Shown in pieces: positions 8,438-16,494 of a DNA stretch of 64,000 nucleotides (positions are counted from its first letter, which is position 1; every line of letters starts with the position of its first letter). The translations under genes and the position numbers were made by a program. The DNA is taken from positions 11,365 through 75,364 of the forward strand of contig DASSEV010000099.1 in NCBI GenBank assembly GCA_035695105.1, given 5' to 3'. This stretch comes from JAICYJ01 sp035695105 (GTDB lineage: Bacteria > Actinomycetota > Thermoleophilia > Gaiellales > JAICJC01). The notes beneath the pieces are model-generated. The model searched no databases. It was not told where the DNA came from and saw only the letters and a list, made by a program, of their open reading frames with translations.

Positions 8438-10377
8438 TAGCGGGCGGGCACGGCCGCCGTCGCGGGCTGGTCGCGTCGCTCGAGCACCTCGAGCTTCTCG
8501 ACCCTGATCGCGGCCGCCTTGAACTCGGCGGTGCCGGACTTGGGGTCGGTGGCCTCGATGGTGAGCACGTTGGTCTCGACCTGGTCGGGGAAGTGCAGCG
8601 TCATGAAGGCGAGGCCCGGCCGCAGCGACGCGTCGATGCGCACGGGGGCCGTGACCGATCCGCGCCGGGAGCTGATCAGCACCTCCTCGCCGTCGGCGAT
8701 GCCCAGCCGCTCGCAGTCCTCCGGCGAGAGGTCGAGCGTCTCGCCGCGGCGCAGCGGCGAGGAGTAGCCGCCGCTCTGCACCCCGGTGTTGTAGGAGTCG
8801 AGGCGGCGGCCCGTCGTGAGGCGGATCGGGAAGTCGTCGTCGAGCTCATCGACGGGCGGGTCATGGACGACCACGTTGAACGGGGCGCGCGGCCCCGTGA
8901 CCGGCTCGTCCCACAGCCGCGCATGGAGGAACGGCGAGCCGGTGTCGTCCTCGTCGAAGCACGGCCACTGGATGCCACCCAGGCGCTCGAGCTTCTCGTA
9001 GCTCATGCCGGCGTGCATCGGCGACAGCGACCGCAGCTCGTTCCAGACCTCCTCGGCGCTCTCGTAGCGCATGTCGTAGCCCATCCGGCGGGCGATCTCG
9101 CACACGATCTCGATGTCGTCACGCGCCTGGCCGGGCGGGTCGAGCGCCTTGCGGACGCGCTGGACGCGGCGCTCGCTGTTGGTCACGGTCCCGTCCGACT
9201 CGCACCAGCTCGCCGATGCGGGAAGCACGACGTCCGCCAGCTCGGCGGTGCGGGTGAGGAAGATGTCCTGCACGACCAGGTGGTCGAGGCTCTCGAGCAG
9301 ATGCATGGTGTGCTTCGCGTCGGCCTCGGACTGGGCCGGGTTCTCTCCGACCACGTACACCGCCCGCAGCTCGCCCCGCTCCATCGCCTGGAACATCTGG
9401 GTCAGGTGCCAGCCGTAGCGGGGCTGGATCGTCGTGCCCCACGCCTGCTCGAAGCGGGCGCGCGCGGCATGGTCGGCCTCGATGTCCTGGAAGCCGGGCA
9501 GCTTGTTGGGGATCGCGCCCATGTCGCCGCCGCCCTGGACGTTGTTCTGGCCGCGCAGCGGGTTGAGGCCCGAGCCGTAGCGTCCGACGTGGCCCGTCAG
9601 GAGCGCCAGGTTGATCAGCGAGAAGACGTTGTCGACGGCGTTGTGGTGCTCGGTGATGCCGAGCGTCCAGCAGATCATCGCCCGGTCGGCGCGGGCATAG
9701 GCATGGGCCGCATCGCGGATCAGGTCGGCCGGAACGCCGGTCTCCTCCTCGCCGCGCTCGAGCGTCCACTCCTCCACGCTGGCCGCGTACTCGTCGAAGC
9801 CGGTGGTCGCGCGCTCGATGAACTCCCGGTTGTGCAGCCCCTGATGGATGATCTCGCGGGCCATCGCGTTCGAGAGCGCGATGTCGGTTCCGACGTCGAT
9901 GCCGAGCCAGCCGTCGGCCCACTGGGCCGAGCTGGTGCGGCGGGGATCGACGACGTACAGGCGCGCGCCGCTGTTCACCGCCTTGAGGACGTGATGGAAG
10001 AAGATCGGATGGGTTTCGCGGGCGTTCGACCCCCACAGCAGGATCAGGTCGGTCTCCCTCACCTCCTGGTAGGAGCTGGTGCCGCCCCCGGCCCCGAACA
10101 CCGTCGCCAGACCGACGACGCTTGGTGCGTGTCAGGTCCGGTTACAGCTGTCGACGTTGTTCGAGCCCATGACGGCCCGCGTGAACTTCTGCGTCACGAA
10201 GTTCACCTCGTTGGTCGCCTTGGAGCAGCTGAACAGGCCGAACGCTCCGGGGCCGGCCTCGCGCGCGGCGCGGAAGCCTTCCGCGGCGCGGTCGAGCGCC
10301 TCGTCCCAGGTCGCGGGCCGAAGCACGCCGTTCTCGCGCACCAGCGGCTCGGTCAGCCGAGTCAGTTGTCGTGGCAT
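8437..10377 (-). CDS. formate dehydrogenase molybdopterin catalytic subunit, selenocysteine-containing
   Basis: Oxidises formate to CO2 at a Mo-bis-MGD centre. Read as one gene, the frame contains an in-frame TGA at 10134-10132 (codon 82 of 647). It lies exactly where FdhF of E. coli has catalytic Sec140: upstream reads NNVDSCNRT, downstream HAPSVVGL (E. coli HGPSVAGL). The frame is maintained on both sides and family similarity continues without a gap. Downstream domains: the Mo-bisMGD binding regions (LLWGSNARETHP, VVDPRRT, GRYGSGLNPLRGQNNVQGG) and the C-terminal dinucleotide-binding domain (RLTTGRRLDSYNTG). The protein lacks the N-terminal 4Fe-4S domain, which is encoded separately. The ATG at 10377 is preceded by a strong AGGAGGTGAT site. 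Software will report two ORFs broken by a stop. Confidence 0.92.
10102..10134 (-). promoter_or_regulatory. UGA selenocysteine codon and bacterial SECIS hairpin
   Basis: Reading the minus strand, TGA (10134-10132) is followed after 11 nt by a hairpin: arm CGTCGTC (10120-10114), loop GGTCT, arm GGCGACG (10108-10102). All seven pairs form if one U-G pair is allowed. The E. coli fdhF SECIS also has 11 nt between UGA and stem and carries GGUCU in the apical loop, the SelB contact. This argues for true recoding, not a broken gene. Confidence 0.88.
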
Positions 10378-10398
10378 GGATCCATCACCTCCTCCCGC
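10378..10398 (-). promoter_or_regulatory. strong Shine-Dalgarno of the fdh operon
   Basis: The minus strand reads GGGAGGAGGTGATGGATCC immediately before the ATG, nearly the full anti-16S complement. Most other lead genes in this window look leaderless, so this operon has a real 5' leader. Its -10 box is not obvious in the remaining intergenic stretch (10399-10570). Confidence 0.7.
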
Positions 10399-10572
10399 TC
10401 CGTCGCAGGGTCACAACGCCCGGCGCAACCGGGCATGGGGAATCATTGCCGACCTGCGGGCGCCCGTAAAGTGGACCGACACCCACACTGGCACGCGGCC
10501 GGCTGGCCGGAGGCGCCATCCCGGGATGGTGAGAAGGTGGCGAACGGCGGCTCCGAGCGGCGCCACCGACGG

Positions 10573-10578
10573 TACACT
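10573..10578 (+). promoter_or_regulatory. -10 box (TACACT) of cNMP-binding gene
   Basis: TACACT ends 10 nt before the GTG start at 10589, implying a leader of only a few bases. Confidence 0.5.
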
Positions 10579-10588
10579 CGGGCCTGTC

Positions 10589-10981
10589 GTGCACCCGGAT
10601 CCCGCAGACCTGACGCGCCATGACCTGTTTGCAGGTCTCGACGAGGCGCAGCTCCAGCAGCTGGCGTCGTGGTTCGAGATCGAGGAGTTCTCAGCGGGGC
10701 AGGCGATCGTCCGCTACGGCGCCGCCGGGTACGCCTTCTATGTGATCGACGCGGGAACGATGCGCGTCGAGGTGGACGGGCGCGACCCGGTGACGCTCGG
10801 CCCCGGCTCGCCCGTGGGCGAGATGGCGTTCTTCGGGAACGGCCGGCGAAACGCCGAGGTGACGGCCGAGACGGACGGCCGCGTCCTGGCCATGTTCGGG
10901 ACGCGCTTCCGGGAGCTGCAGCTGGAGCTGCCGGCGGTGGCCGAGCGGCTCGAGGCGCTGGTCACCCAGCGCAGCGCCTGA
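10589..10981 (+). CDS. stand-alone cyclic-nucleotide-binding domain protein
   Basis: 130 residues from the GTG at 10589. The protein is a single CNB/CAP-type barrel: DLFAGLDEAQLQQLASWFEIEEFSAGQAIVRYG, then YAFYVIDAGTMRVEV, then a phosphate-binding cassette GSPVGEMAFFGNGRRNAEV. No helix-turn-helix follows, so it is not a CRP-type transcription factor. It may act by binding a partner when a nucleotide is present. It is divergent from the formate dehydrogenase operon across ~210 bases, which could hint at a functional link but does not prove one. Ligand unknown. Confidence 0.85.
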   Translation: MHPDPADLTRHDLFAGLDEAQLQQLASWFEIEEFSAGQAIVRYGAAGYAFYVIDAGTMRVEVDGRDPVTLGPGSPVGEMAFFGNGRRNAEVTAETDGRVLAMFGTRFRELQLELPAVAERLEALVTQRSA

Positions 10982-11143
10982 GCGGACAGCATCGCCGGCC
11001 GTCACGGCGGCTGTGACCGCCCACGCCAATTATTGGAGACCAAGTCGTACCAGGCGGCCGTGACCGCGCTGTGACCGGGTCGTGACGCGAGCCGGACGCG
11101 CGGCCGTCAGTTCAGGTGGTGCGGCGAACTCCGAAACGATCGA
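10982..11143. other. gene-free interval with GTGAC repeats spaced 11 bp and a CCAAT dyad
   Basis: The interval lies between the 3' ends of the cNMP gene and tRNA-Phe. GTGAC starts at 11060, 11071 and 11082, an exact 11-bp phase. A CCAATTATTGG dyad sits at 11025-11035, and GTCACGGCGGCTGTGAC forms another partial dyad near 11000. Triple 11-bp direct repeats are typical of OmpR/PhoB-type regulators, but no promoter-proximal gene is visible for them to control. Confidence 0.45.
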
Positions 11144-11216
11144 TGGCGAGGGGCAGAGTCGAACTGCCGACACCGCGATTTTCAGTCGCGTGCTCTACCA
11201 ACTGAGCTACCTCGCC
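11144..11216 (-). tRNA. tRNA-Phe (GAA)
   Basis: The 73-nt cloverleaf on the minus strand has acceptor GGCGAGG/CCTCGCC with discriminator A, D-arm AGCTCAGTTGGTAGAGC, anticodon loop CTGAAAA (anticodon GAA) and T-arm GGCAG-TTCGACT-CTGCC. CCA is not encoded after the discriminator. Confidence 0.97.
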
Positions 11217-11225
11217 GCGGGCGAC

Positions 11226-11231
11226 AGTCTA
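11226..11231 (-). promoter_or_regulatory. -10 box (TAGACT) of tRNA-Phe
   Basis: Minus-strand TAGACT lies 9 nt before the mature tRNA 5' end and downstream of the terminator of the heme operon, so the tRNA has its own promoter. Confidence 0.45.
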
Positions 11232-11250
11232 CCGGCACCTCGAGCGACAC

Positions 11251-11302
11251 CACGAAAAGAAACGGCCTCCGGGACGGTGCTACCGCTCCGCGAAGGCCGT
11301 TC
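11251..11302 (-). terminator. intrinsic terminator of the moaC-hem operon
   Basis: On the minus strand AACGGCCTTC (from 11302) pairs with GGAGGCCGTT (to 11260) across a loop that can itself fold (CGGTAGCACCG), followed by TTTCTTTTCG. This is the clearest stem-plus-U-tract terminator in the window and it closes an 8-kb gene train. Confidence 0.8.
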
Positions 11303-11357
11303 TGTGCGATCCATCCCACCACTCCGCGCAGCCGGCGTCAAGGGGGGTCGCCGAGGT

Positions 11358-12179
11358 TCACACCTCAGGTGTCGGCGAGAAGTCGATCGCGACCAGGTCG
11401 AGCGGGTCGGCATCGACCAGCTCGGCCGCGTTGCCGCGGTTGATCGCCACGGACAGCCGCTGCTCGGAGTCCTCGTAGACCACGAGATCGCCGCCCTCGA
11501 CGTCCGCGAACGTGAGGGCGCAGGTGGCGAAGTAGCGGTCGTCGCGGTGCCGCAGCTCGACGATGCGCCCGTTCTCGAACAGCCCGTCGACGTCGGCGAG
11601 CACCGCCGACAGCTGCAGGTTCCCGAACCGGTCGATCTGCTGCACGGCCGCCGTGAGCACCGAGCCCTCGACCTCGGCGCCGGGCTCCGCGACGCGGACG
11701 AGCGCGCCGGGATCGACCGCGTGGCCCAGCTCGGCCGGATCGGCGCCGGAGGCGAGGTGCCCGCAGACGGGCGAGAACACGTCCCGGCCGTGGAACGTGC
11801 GCGAGACCGCCGGCAGCATGAACCGCGTCTCGGTGATCTCGACCGCCAGCTCGATGCCCCCGCAGGCCTCGGCCGCCGGAATCAGCAGACCGTTGTCCGG
11901 TCCGACGAACAGCCGGCCGTCCGCACTGCGCAGGCAGACCGCCCGGCGCTCCGAACCGACGCCGGGATCGACGACCGCCATGTGCACCCCGACCGGCAGG
12001 TAGGGGATCGACGCCGCCAGCACGCGCGCTCCCTGGCCGACCGACTGCGGCCGGATGCCGTGCGCCAGGTGGATCACCTCGGCGTCCGGGCAGGTGCGCA
12101 CGATCACGCCGTGGCAGATGCCGACGAACGGATCCGACGAGCCGAAGTCGGAGAGGAAGGTGACGACCGGGCGGGTCAC
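11358..12179 (-). CDS. SAM hydroxide adenosyltransferase (DUF62 / SAM hydrolase)
   Basis: 273 residues from the GTG at 12179, which overlaps the upstream stop (GTGA). The DUF62 family, related to fluorinase and chlorinase, splits S-adenosylmethionine to adenosine and methionine using water. Signature segments: TFLSDFGSSDPFVGICHGVI near the N-terminus, VDPGVGSERRAVCLRSADGRLFVGPDNGLL in the middle, and SRTFHGRDVFSPVCGHLASG. Placement after the SAM-dependent CobA domain could link it to SAM or by-product turnover in tetrapyrrole methylation, which is inference. It is the last gene of the operon. Confidence 0.9.
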   Translation of the reverse strand: MTRPVVTFLSDFGSSDPFVGICHGVIVRTCPDAEVIHLAHGIRPQSVGQGARVLAASIPYLPVGVHMAVVDPGVGSERRAVCLRSADGRLFVGPDNGLLIPAAEACGGIELAVEITETRFMLPAVSRTFHGRDVFSPVCGHLASGADPAELGHAVDPGALVRVAEPGAEVEGSVLTAAVQQIDRFGNLQLSAVLADVDGLFENGRIVELRHRDDRYFATCALTFADVEGGDLVVYEDSEQRLSVAINRGNAAELVDADPLDLVAIDFSPTPEV

Positions 12180-13612
12180 GGCCTCGATGCTACTGCGAGC
12201 ACCGCCTCGACCAGCCCATCCACGTCGTGCGGATCGGCCTCCGCCACCGGCTCGATGCCGTGGGCCCGCAGCGACGCGGTCGTGATCGGGCCGATGGACA
12301 CCGCCCGCAGCCGCTCGGGGCTGCCCGCGGGGAGGGCCGCCACGACGTTGTCGACGGTCGACGAGGAGGTGAACGTGACCAGGTCGGCGCCGAGCACGGC
12401 ATCGGCGTCCACCGGCTCCCGCACGGTGCGGTACAGGTGGAGCACGTCGACCTCGGCGCCACCCGCCCGGAGGCCGTCCGGCAGTGCCGGCCGCGCTCCC
12501 TCGGCGGTCGCCACCAGCGCGCGCTTGCCCCTCACATCGCCGAGCGCGGGGACGATGGCGTCGGACATCGCCTGATCGGGCAGCACGTCCGCCACGATCC
12601 CGCGCCGGAGCAGCGCGTCGGCCGTGGCCCTGCCCACCGCCGCGACGGTCACCCCGTGGAGCGAGCGCACGTCCCCGTCCAGCAGCCGCTCCACCCCGTT
12701 CGCACTGGTCAGGCAGACGATGTCGTAGGCGCCGAGGTCGGGCCGGTGAAACGGCAGGTGCTCGATGGCGATCGCCGGCGCCTCGACCACGTCGGCGCCC
12801 AGCTCCGACAGCCGCGCCGCCAGGCCGCTGGCCTGGGGACGGGCGCGCGTGACGACGACCCGCCGTCCGAACAGCGGACGCCGCTCCCACCACGCCAGCC
12901 GGTCGTGCAGCGCTGCCACCGGACCCACCAGCGTGATGGCCGGCGCGCGCATGTCCGCGGCGGCCTCCGCGATGCCGCCCAGCGTCGAGACGACGGTGCG
13001 CTGGCCGGGGCGCGTGCCGTTGGAGATCACGGCGGCCGGCGTGTCGGATGCCATCCCGTGCTCGATCAGCCTGGCCGCGTTGCCCGCGAGCGAGCGGACG
13101 CCCATCAGGAAGACCAGCGTGCCGGGCGTCGCGGCCAGCGAAGCCCAGTCGAGGTCGCTCGACTCCTTGTCCGGATCCTCGTGCCCGGTGACGACGGTCA
13201 CCTGCGCCGCCATGCCGCGCTGCGTCACGGGGATTCCGGCGTACGCGGGCACGGCGTACGCCGACGAGATGCCGGGCACGACCTCCCAGGCGATGCTTGC
13301 GTCGTCGAGCGCGAGCGCCTCCTCGCCGCCCCGGCCGAAGATGAACGGGTCGCCGCCTTTCAGCCGGACGACACATGGCCAGCGGCGCCCCAGCTCGACC
13401 AGCACGTCGTTGATCTGATCCTGGGTCAGCGCGTGGCGGTTCGGCTCCTTGCCGGCGTAGATGCGCTCGGCGGACGCAGGTGCGAGCGCGACGATGCGCG
13501 GGTCGGCCAGGCGGTCGTACACCAGCGCGTCGCAGCGCTCGAGCAGCTCCCGTCCGCGAACCGTCAGCAGACCCGGATCACCGGGCCCGGCTCCGACCAG
13601 GTAGACCGTCAT
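12176..13612 (-). CDS. uroporphyrinogen-III C-methyltransferase / uroporphyrinogen-III synthase fusion
   Basis: 478 residues. Residues ~1-245 are a SUMT (CobA/CysG-C): VYLVGAGPGDPGLLTVRG at the N-terminus, VVRLKGGDPFIFGRGGEE, PGISSAYAVPAYAGIPVTQRG, and GTLVFLMGV. Residues ~250-478 are HemD: RRVVVTRARPQASGLAARLSELGADVVEAPAI, TSANGVERLL and TFTSSSTVDNV. The HemD part closes hydroxymethylbilane to uroporphyrinogen III; the SUMT part dimethylates it to precorrin-2 for siroheme or cobalamin. Such fusions are common in Gram-positive and actinobacterial hem operons. The start overlaps the end of hemC by ATGA. Confidence 0.93.
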   Translation of the reverse strand: MTVYLVGAGPGDPGLLTVRGRELLERCDALVYDRLADPRIVALAPASAERIYAGKEPNRHALTQDQINDVLVELGRRWPCVVRLKGGDPFIFGRGGEEALALDDASIAWEVVPGISSAYAVPAYAGIPVTQRGMAAQVTVVTGHEDPDKESSDLDWASLAATPGTLVFLMGVRSLAGNAARLIEHGMASDTPAAVISNGTRPGQRTVVSTLGGIAEAAADMRAPAITLVGPVAALHDRLAWWERRPLFGRRVVVTRARPQASGLAARLSELGADVVEAPAIAIEHLPFHRPDLGAYDIVCLTSANGVERLLDGDVRSLHGVTVAAVGRATADALLRRGIVADVLPDQAMSDAIVPALGDVRGKRALVATAEGARPALPDGLRAGGAEVDVLHLYRTVREPVDADAVLGADLVTFTSSSTVDNVVAALPAGSPERLRAVSIGPITTASLRAHGIEPVAEADPHDVDGLVEAVLAVASRP

Positions 13613-14370
13613 GCCGCCGCCCAGGAGCGGAGGTGTAGCTCGCCGTCCTCGTGCCAGGCGTGCGCCGCGACCGGGACGGTGCAGCCGCCTCCCAGCTCCG
13701 CGACACGGGCGCGCTCGGCGAGCAGCTGCTCGTGGGACGGCCGGTGGTCGAGCGACGCCACCAGGTGCGCCTCACCCGACCGTACCTGCAGGGCGAGGGC
13801 CCCCTGCCCGGCCTCGGGGACGAAGGTTTCAGGATCGAACAGGAAGGCGATCCGGTCCCGCAGGCCGAGGCGGATCAGGCCGGCGGCCGCCAGCACGATC
13901 GCTTCGGCCTCGCCGGCATCCAGCTTGCGCAGCCGCGTGTCGACGTTTCCGCGCAGCGGCACCACCTCGAGATCGGGCCGCAGCTCGGCCAGCAGGCCGG
14001 CGCGACGGGCCGACGACGTGCCGATGCGCGCGCCGGCCGGGATCTGCTCGAGCGCCGGAAAGGGTCCGCAGCAGGCGTCGCGCGCGTCCTCCCTCGGCGG
14101 CACGGCCGCGATCTCGAGCCCATCCGGCATGTCGCCGGTCAGATCCTTCGCGCTGTGCACGGCGACGTCGACGCGGCCGTCCAGCAGCGCCCGCTCGATC
14201 TCGGCGGTGAACACGGCACGGCCGTCACCGATGCGATCGAACCGGTCGCTGACCCGGTCCCTGTCCCCCGCCGTCTCGATCACCACCAGCTCTGCGCCGT
14301 CCACGCGGTCCGCCACCCACCGCGCCTGAGCCATGGCGAGCGCGCTGCCGCGCGTGCCGATCCGCGTCAC
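13609..14370 (-). CDS. hemC: hydroxymethylbilane synthase, short C-terminal domain
   Basis: Polymerises four porphobilinogen molecules. 253 residues against ~310 in most homologues. Present: RIGTRGSALAMAQARWV, the catalytic Asp in VHSAKDL, GTSSARRAGLL, PLRGNVDTRLRKL, and the dipyrromethane cofactor Cys in ELGGGCTVPVAAHA (about residue 230). Only 23 residues follow that Cys, where E. coli HemC has about 70, so the last strand and terminal helices are missing. The reading frame ends inside an ATGA overlap with cobA/hemD, so no simple frameshift restores the tail. The catalytic residues remain, and the enzyme may still work. Confidence 0.92.
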   Translation of the reverse strand: MTRIGTRGSALAMAQARWVADRVDGAELVVIETAGDRDRVSDRFDRIGDGRAVFTAEIERALLDGRVDVAVHSAKDLTGDMPDGLEIAAVPPREDARDACCGPFPALEQIPAGARIGTSSARRAGLLAELRPDLEVVPLRGNVDTRLRKLDAGEAEAIVLAAAGLIRLGLRDRIAFLFDPETFVPEAGQGALALQVRSGEAHLVASLDHRPSHEQLLAERARVAELGGGCTVPVAAHAWHEDGELHLRSWAAA

Positions 14371-15626
14371 CGCCGGCCGAGGCCGAACAGCTCTGTCATG
14401 GTCTCGACGTGCGGCGCGTCGGCGTTCTCGGCCGCGAGCTCCTTCAGCCGCACGGTCGGGCGGTGGAGCAGCTTGTTCAGCATGCTCTGCGTGAGCTGGT
14501 CGAGCCGCTCGCGGTCGGCCTCCGACAGGCTCTCCCAGCGCCCGTCCATCCGGGCCAGCTCGTCGCGCCGGATCTGCTCGGCGAAGGCGCGTAGCTGACG
14601 GATCGCGGGCACCACCTCGAGCGCTGCCAGCCAGCTGCGGAACTCGGCGGTCTGCTCGGCGACGATCGCGTACGCCTGCTCGGCCTCGACGCGGCGCAGG
14701 CCGATGTTGCGCAGCACGGTCTCCTCGAGGTCGTCCAGGTTGACCAGCGTCACGCCCTCCACCTCCGCCGCGGCGGGATCGATGTCACGCGGCAGGGCCA
14801 GGTCGACCAGCACCCGCCGCCCGGGCGGGACGTCGGCCGCCCGGATCAGATACTCGTCGGACAGCGTCGAGCTGACGACCACGTCGGCGGCTGCCACCGC
14901 CCGGGGAAGGTCGTCCAGCGGGACGACCCCGCCGTCGAAGCGCTCGGCCAGCGCGGCGGCGCGCTCGCGGCTGCGGTTGGCGACGACGATCCGGACGCCG
15001 CCGCGCGAGGACAGGTTCTGGGCGACCAGCTCGGCGACCTTGCCGGCGCCGACGATCAGCACCGTCGCCCCGGCCAGGCCCTCGCCGAGCGTCTCGCGGA
15101 CGAGCTCGGCAGCGACCGACGCGACCGAGGCATTCGACCGCCCGATCGCCGTCTCGTGCCGAACCCGCTTGCCCGCCTCGAGCGCCTCGTGGAACAGCCG
15201 GTTCGACACCGTCCCCGTCGATCCCATCTCGAGCGCGGATGCGTAGGCCTCGCGGATCTGGGCCAGGATCTGCGCCTCACCGGGCACGAGCGAGTCGAGC
15301 CCGCCGGCGACCTCGAACAGGTGCTCGGCCGCCTCGGCGCCCTCGCGGACGTAGAGCAGCGGCAGCACCTCCTCCTCGCTGCGGTGCGCGTACTCGGCCA
15401 GCCGCCGGACGGCCGCCTCACGCATCGCGCCCGGGTCAGCGCCGACCATGTACAGCTCGCAGCGGTTGCAGGTGGAGAGGCCGACGGCCTCGATCACTGC
15501 GTCCTCGGCGATCACCGACTCGATCAGCCGCCGTCCGTGCGCCTGGGCGGCGAGCTGCTCGCGCACGGCAATCGGCGCGTGCCGGTGGCTGGTGCCGACG
15601 AGCAGCAGGTGCACCGGCTCAGGCAT
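14367..15626 (-). CDS. hemA: glutamyl-tRNA reductase
   Basis: First committed step of C5-pathway tetrapyrrole synthesis: reduces Glu-tRNA to glutamate-1-semialdehyde with NADPH. 419 residues, normal length. Landmarks: LLLVGTSHRHAPIAVRE at the N-terminus, the catalytic Cys in STCNRCELY (about residue 50), LDSLVPGEAQILAQIREAY, the NADPH Rossmann loop VLIVGAGKVAELVAQNL, and ALPRDIDPAA. It overlaps ccmD by 8 bases and hemC by ATGA, so it sits inside the coupled gene train. Confidence 0.96.
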   Translation of the reverse strand: MPEPVHLLLVGTSHRHAPIAVREQLAAQAHGRRLIESVIAEDAVIEAVGLSTCNRCELYMVGADPGAMREAAVRRLAEYAHRSEEEVLPLLYVREGAEAAEHLFEVAGGLDSLVPGEAQILAQIREAYASALEMGSTGTVSNRLFHEALEAGKRVRHETAIGRSNASVASVAAELVRETLGEGLAGATVLIVGAGKVAELVAQNLSSRGGVRIVVANRSRERAAALAERFDGGVVPLDDLPRAVAAADVVVSSTLSDEYLIRAADVPPGRRVLVDLALPRDIDPAAAEVEGVTLVNLDDLEETVLRNIGLRRVEAEQAYAIVAEQTAEFRSWLAALEVVPAIRQLRAFAEQIRRDELARMDGRWESLSEADRERLDQLTQSMLNKLLHRPTVRLKELAAENADAPHVETMTELFGLGRR

Positions 15627-15780
15627 CGCCCGCCCCCGGCTCCAGCAGCCCCGCGATCTCGTCCAGCTGGCGCTCGAGGCGGCCCAGCTTGGCGTTCAGG
15701 ATGGCGATGTAGGCCAGGGTCACCACCCACACCAGACCGTAGACCGCAGCGACGTACTTGACCGCGGTCTCGTCGATCAC
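15619..15780 (-). CDS. ccmD: CcmD-like small membrane protein
   Basis: 53 residues: one membrane helix (VKYVAAVYGLVWVVTLAYIAIL) followed by a charged amphipathic stretch (KLGRLERQLDEIAGLLEP). CcmD homologues have this plan and join CcmABC to release holo-CcmE during cytochrome c maturation. The GTG start overlaps the ccmC stop (GTGA), and the position between ccmC and hemA agrees. Short, so identity rests mainly on topology and context. Confidence 0.75.
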   Translation of the reverse strand: MIDETAVKYVAAVYGLVWVVTLAYIAILNAKLGRLERQLDEIAGLLEPGAGDA

Positions 15781-16490
15781 GCGCGCGCCTCGGCCAGCCG
15801 CCGGATTGCACGGATCCGGTCGTCGATCCGCTTCCCGCGCAGCTCGACCAGGTACATCGTCACGGCCAGGGACAGCATGGCGGCCAGCGCGACCAGGAAG
15901 GTCAGGAACATGCTGCCGTCCATGTTGGCACCGTTCGAGTTGAACGTGATTGGATGGATCAGCTCGTTGCGCTGCGCGAACCGCACCCCGAGCACCGACA
16001 GCGGGATCAGCCCCACGCCGAGCAGCGCGTACACGGCGGAGTAGGTCGCGCGGCGCTCCCCCGGCTCGACCGAGAACCGGAGCATGAAGTACGCGCAGTT
16101 GAACAGGAAGATGATCAGGAAGGTGGTCAGCTGGGTGTCGCCCCAGAACCACCAGTGGCCCCACGAGATGCGCGCCCAGATCGACCCCGTTGCCAGCGTC
16201 AGCGAACCGAAGATGACCCCGAGGTGCATCGGGATGTAGCTCTTCAGATCGAGCGACTGGTCACGGCGCCACAGGTACCGCGCGGCGTTCACGGCGCCCC
16301 AGACGAACAGGGTGTAGGTGGTCAGCGCGATCGGCACGTGGAAGTAGAAGATGCGCTGGGAGTACCCCTGATCCACGTCCGTGGGAACGTAGAAGAAGAT
16401 CATCCCGAGGGCGAGCGCCATCAGCACCGCCGTCGCGGTCGCGGCGACCGTCGCCCCATCGGGTCGGGCTCGTTGCGAGCCGATCACCAT
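15777..16490 (-). CDS. ccmC: cytochrome c biogenesis heme handling protein CcmC
   Basis: 237 residues, six predicted membrane helices. It carries the heme-handling tryptophan-rich signature as WGHWWFWGDTQLTTFLII in a periplasm-facing loop, a small variant of the usual WGxWWxWDxRLT, plus conserved His in FYFHVPIA. CcmC loads heme onto CcmE. The ATG at 16490 lies 4 nt after the ccmB stop. Confidence 0.93.
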   Translation of the reverse strand: MVIGSQRARPDGATVAATATAVLMALALGMIFFYVPTDVDQGYSQRIFYFHVPIALTTYTLFVWGAVNAARYLWRRDQSLDLKSYIPMHLGVIFGSLTLATGSIWARISWGHWWFWGDTQLTTFLIIFLFNCAYFMLRFSVEPGERRATYSAVYALLGVGLIPLSVLGVRFAQRNELIHPITFNSNGANMDGSMFLTFLVALAAMLSLAVTMYLVELRGKRIDDRIRAIRRLAEARA

Positions 16491-16494
16491 TGCC

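Noticed and set aside
10132..10134. In-frame stop splitting the formate dehydrogenase gene, as in a pseudogene
   Set aside because: The stop is TGA at the exact catalytic Sec position, frame is continuous on both sides and a SECIS hairpin follows. Recoding explains it better than decay.
8296..10623. A 775-residue plus-strand open frame
   Set aside because: Shadow of the formate dehydrogenase genes; its length reflects the high GC content.
12227..14329. A 700-residue plus-strand open frame
   Set aside because: It covers cobA/hemD and hemC on the opposite strand; Arg/His/Gly-rich shadow without motifs.
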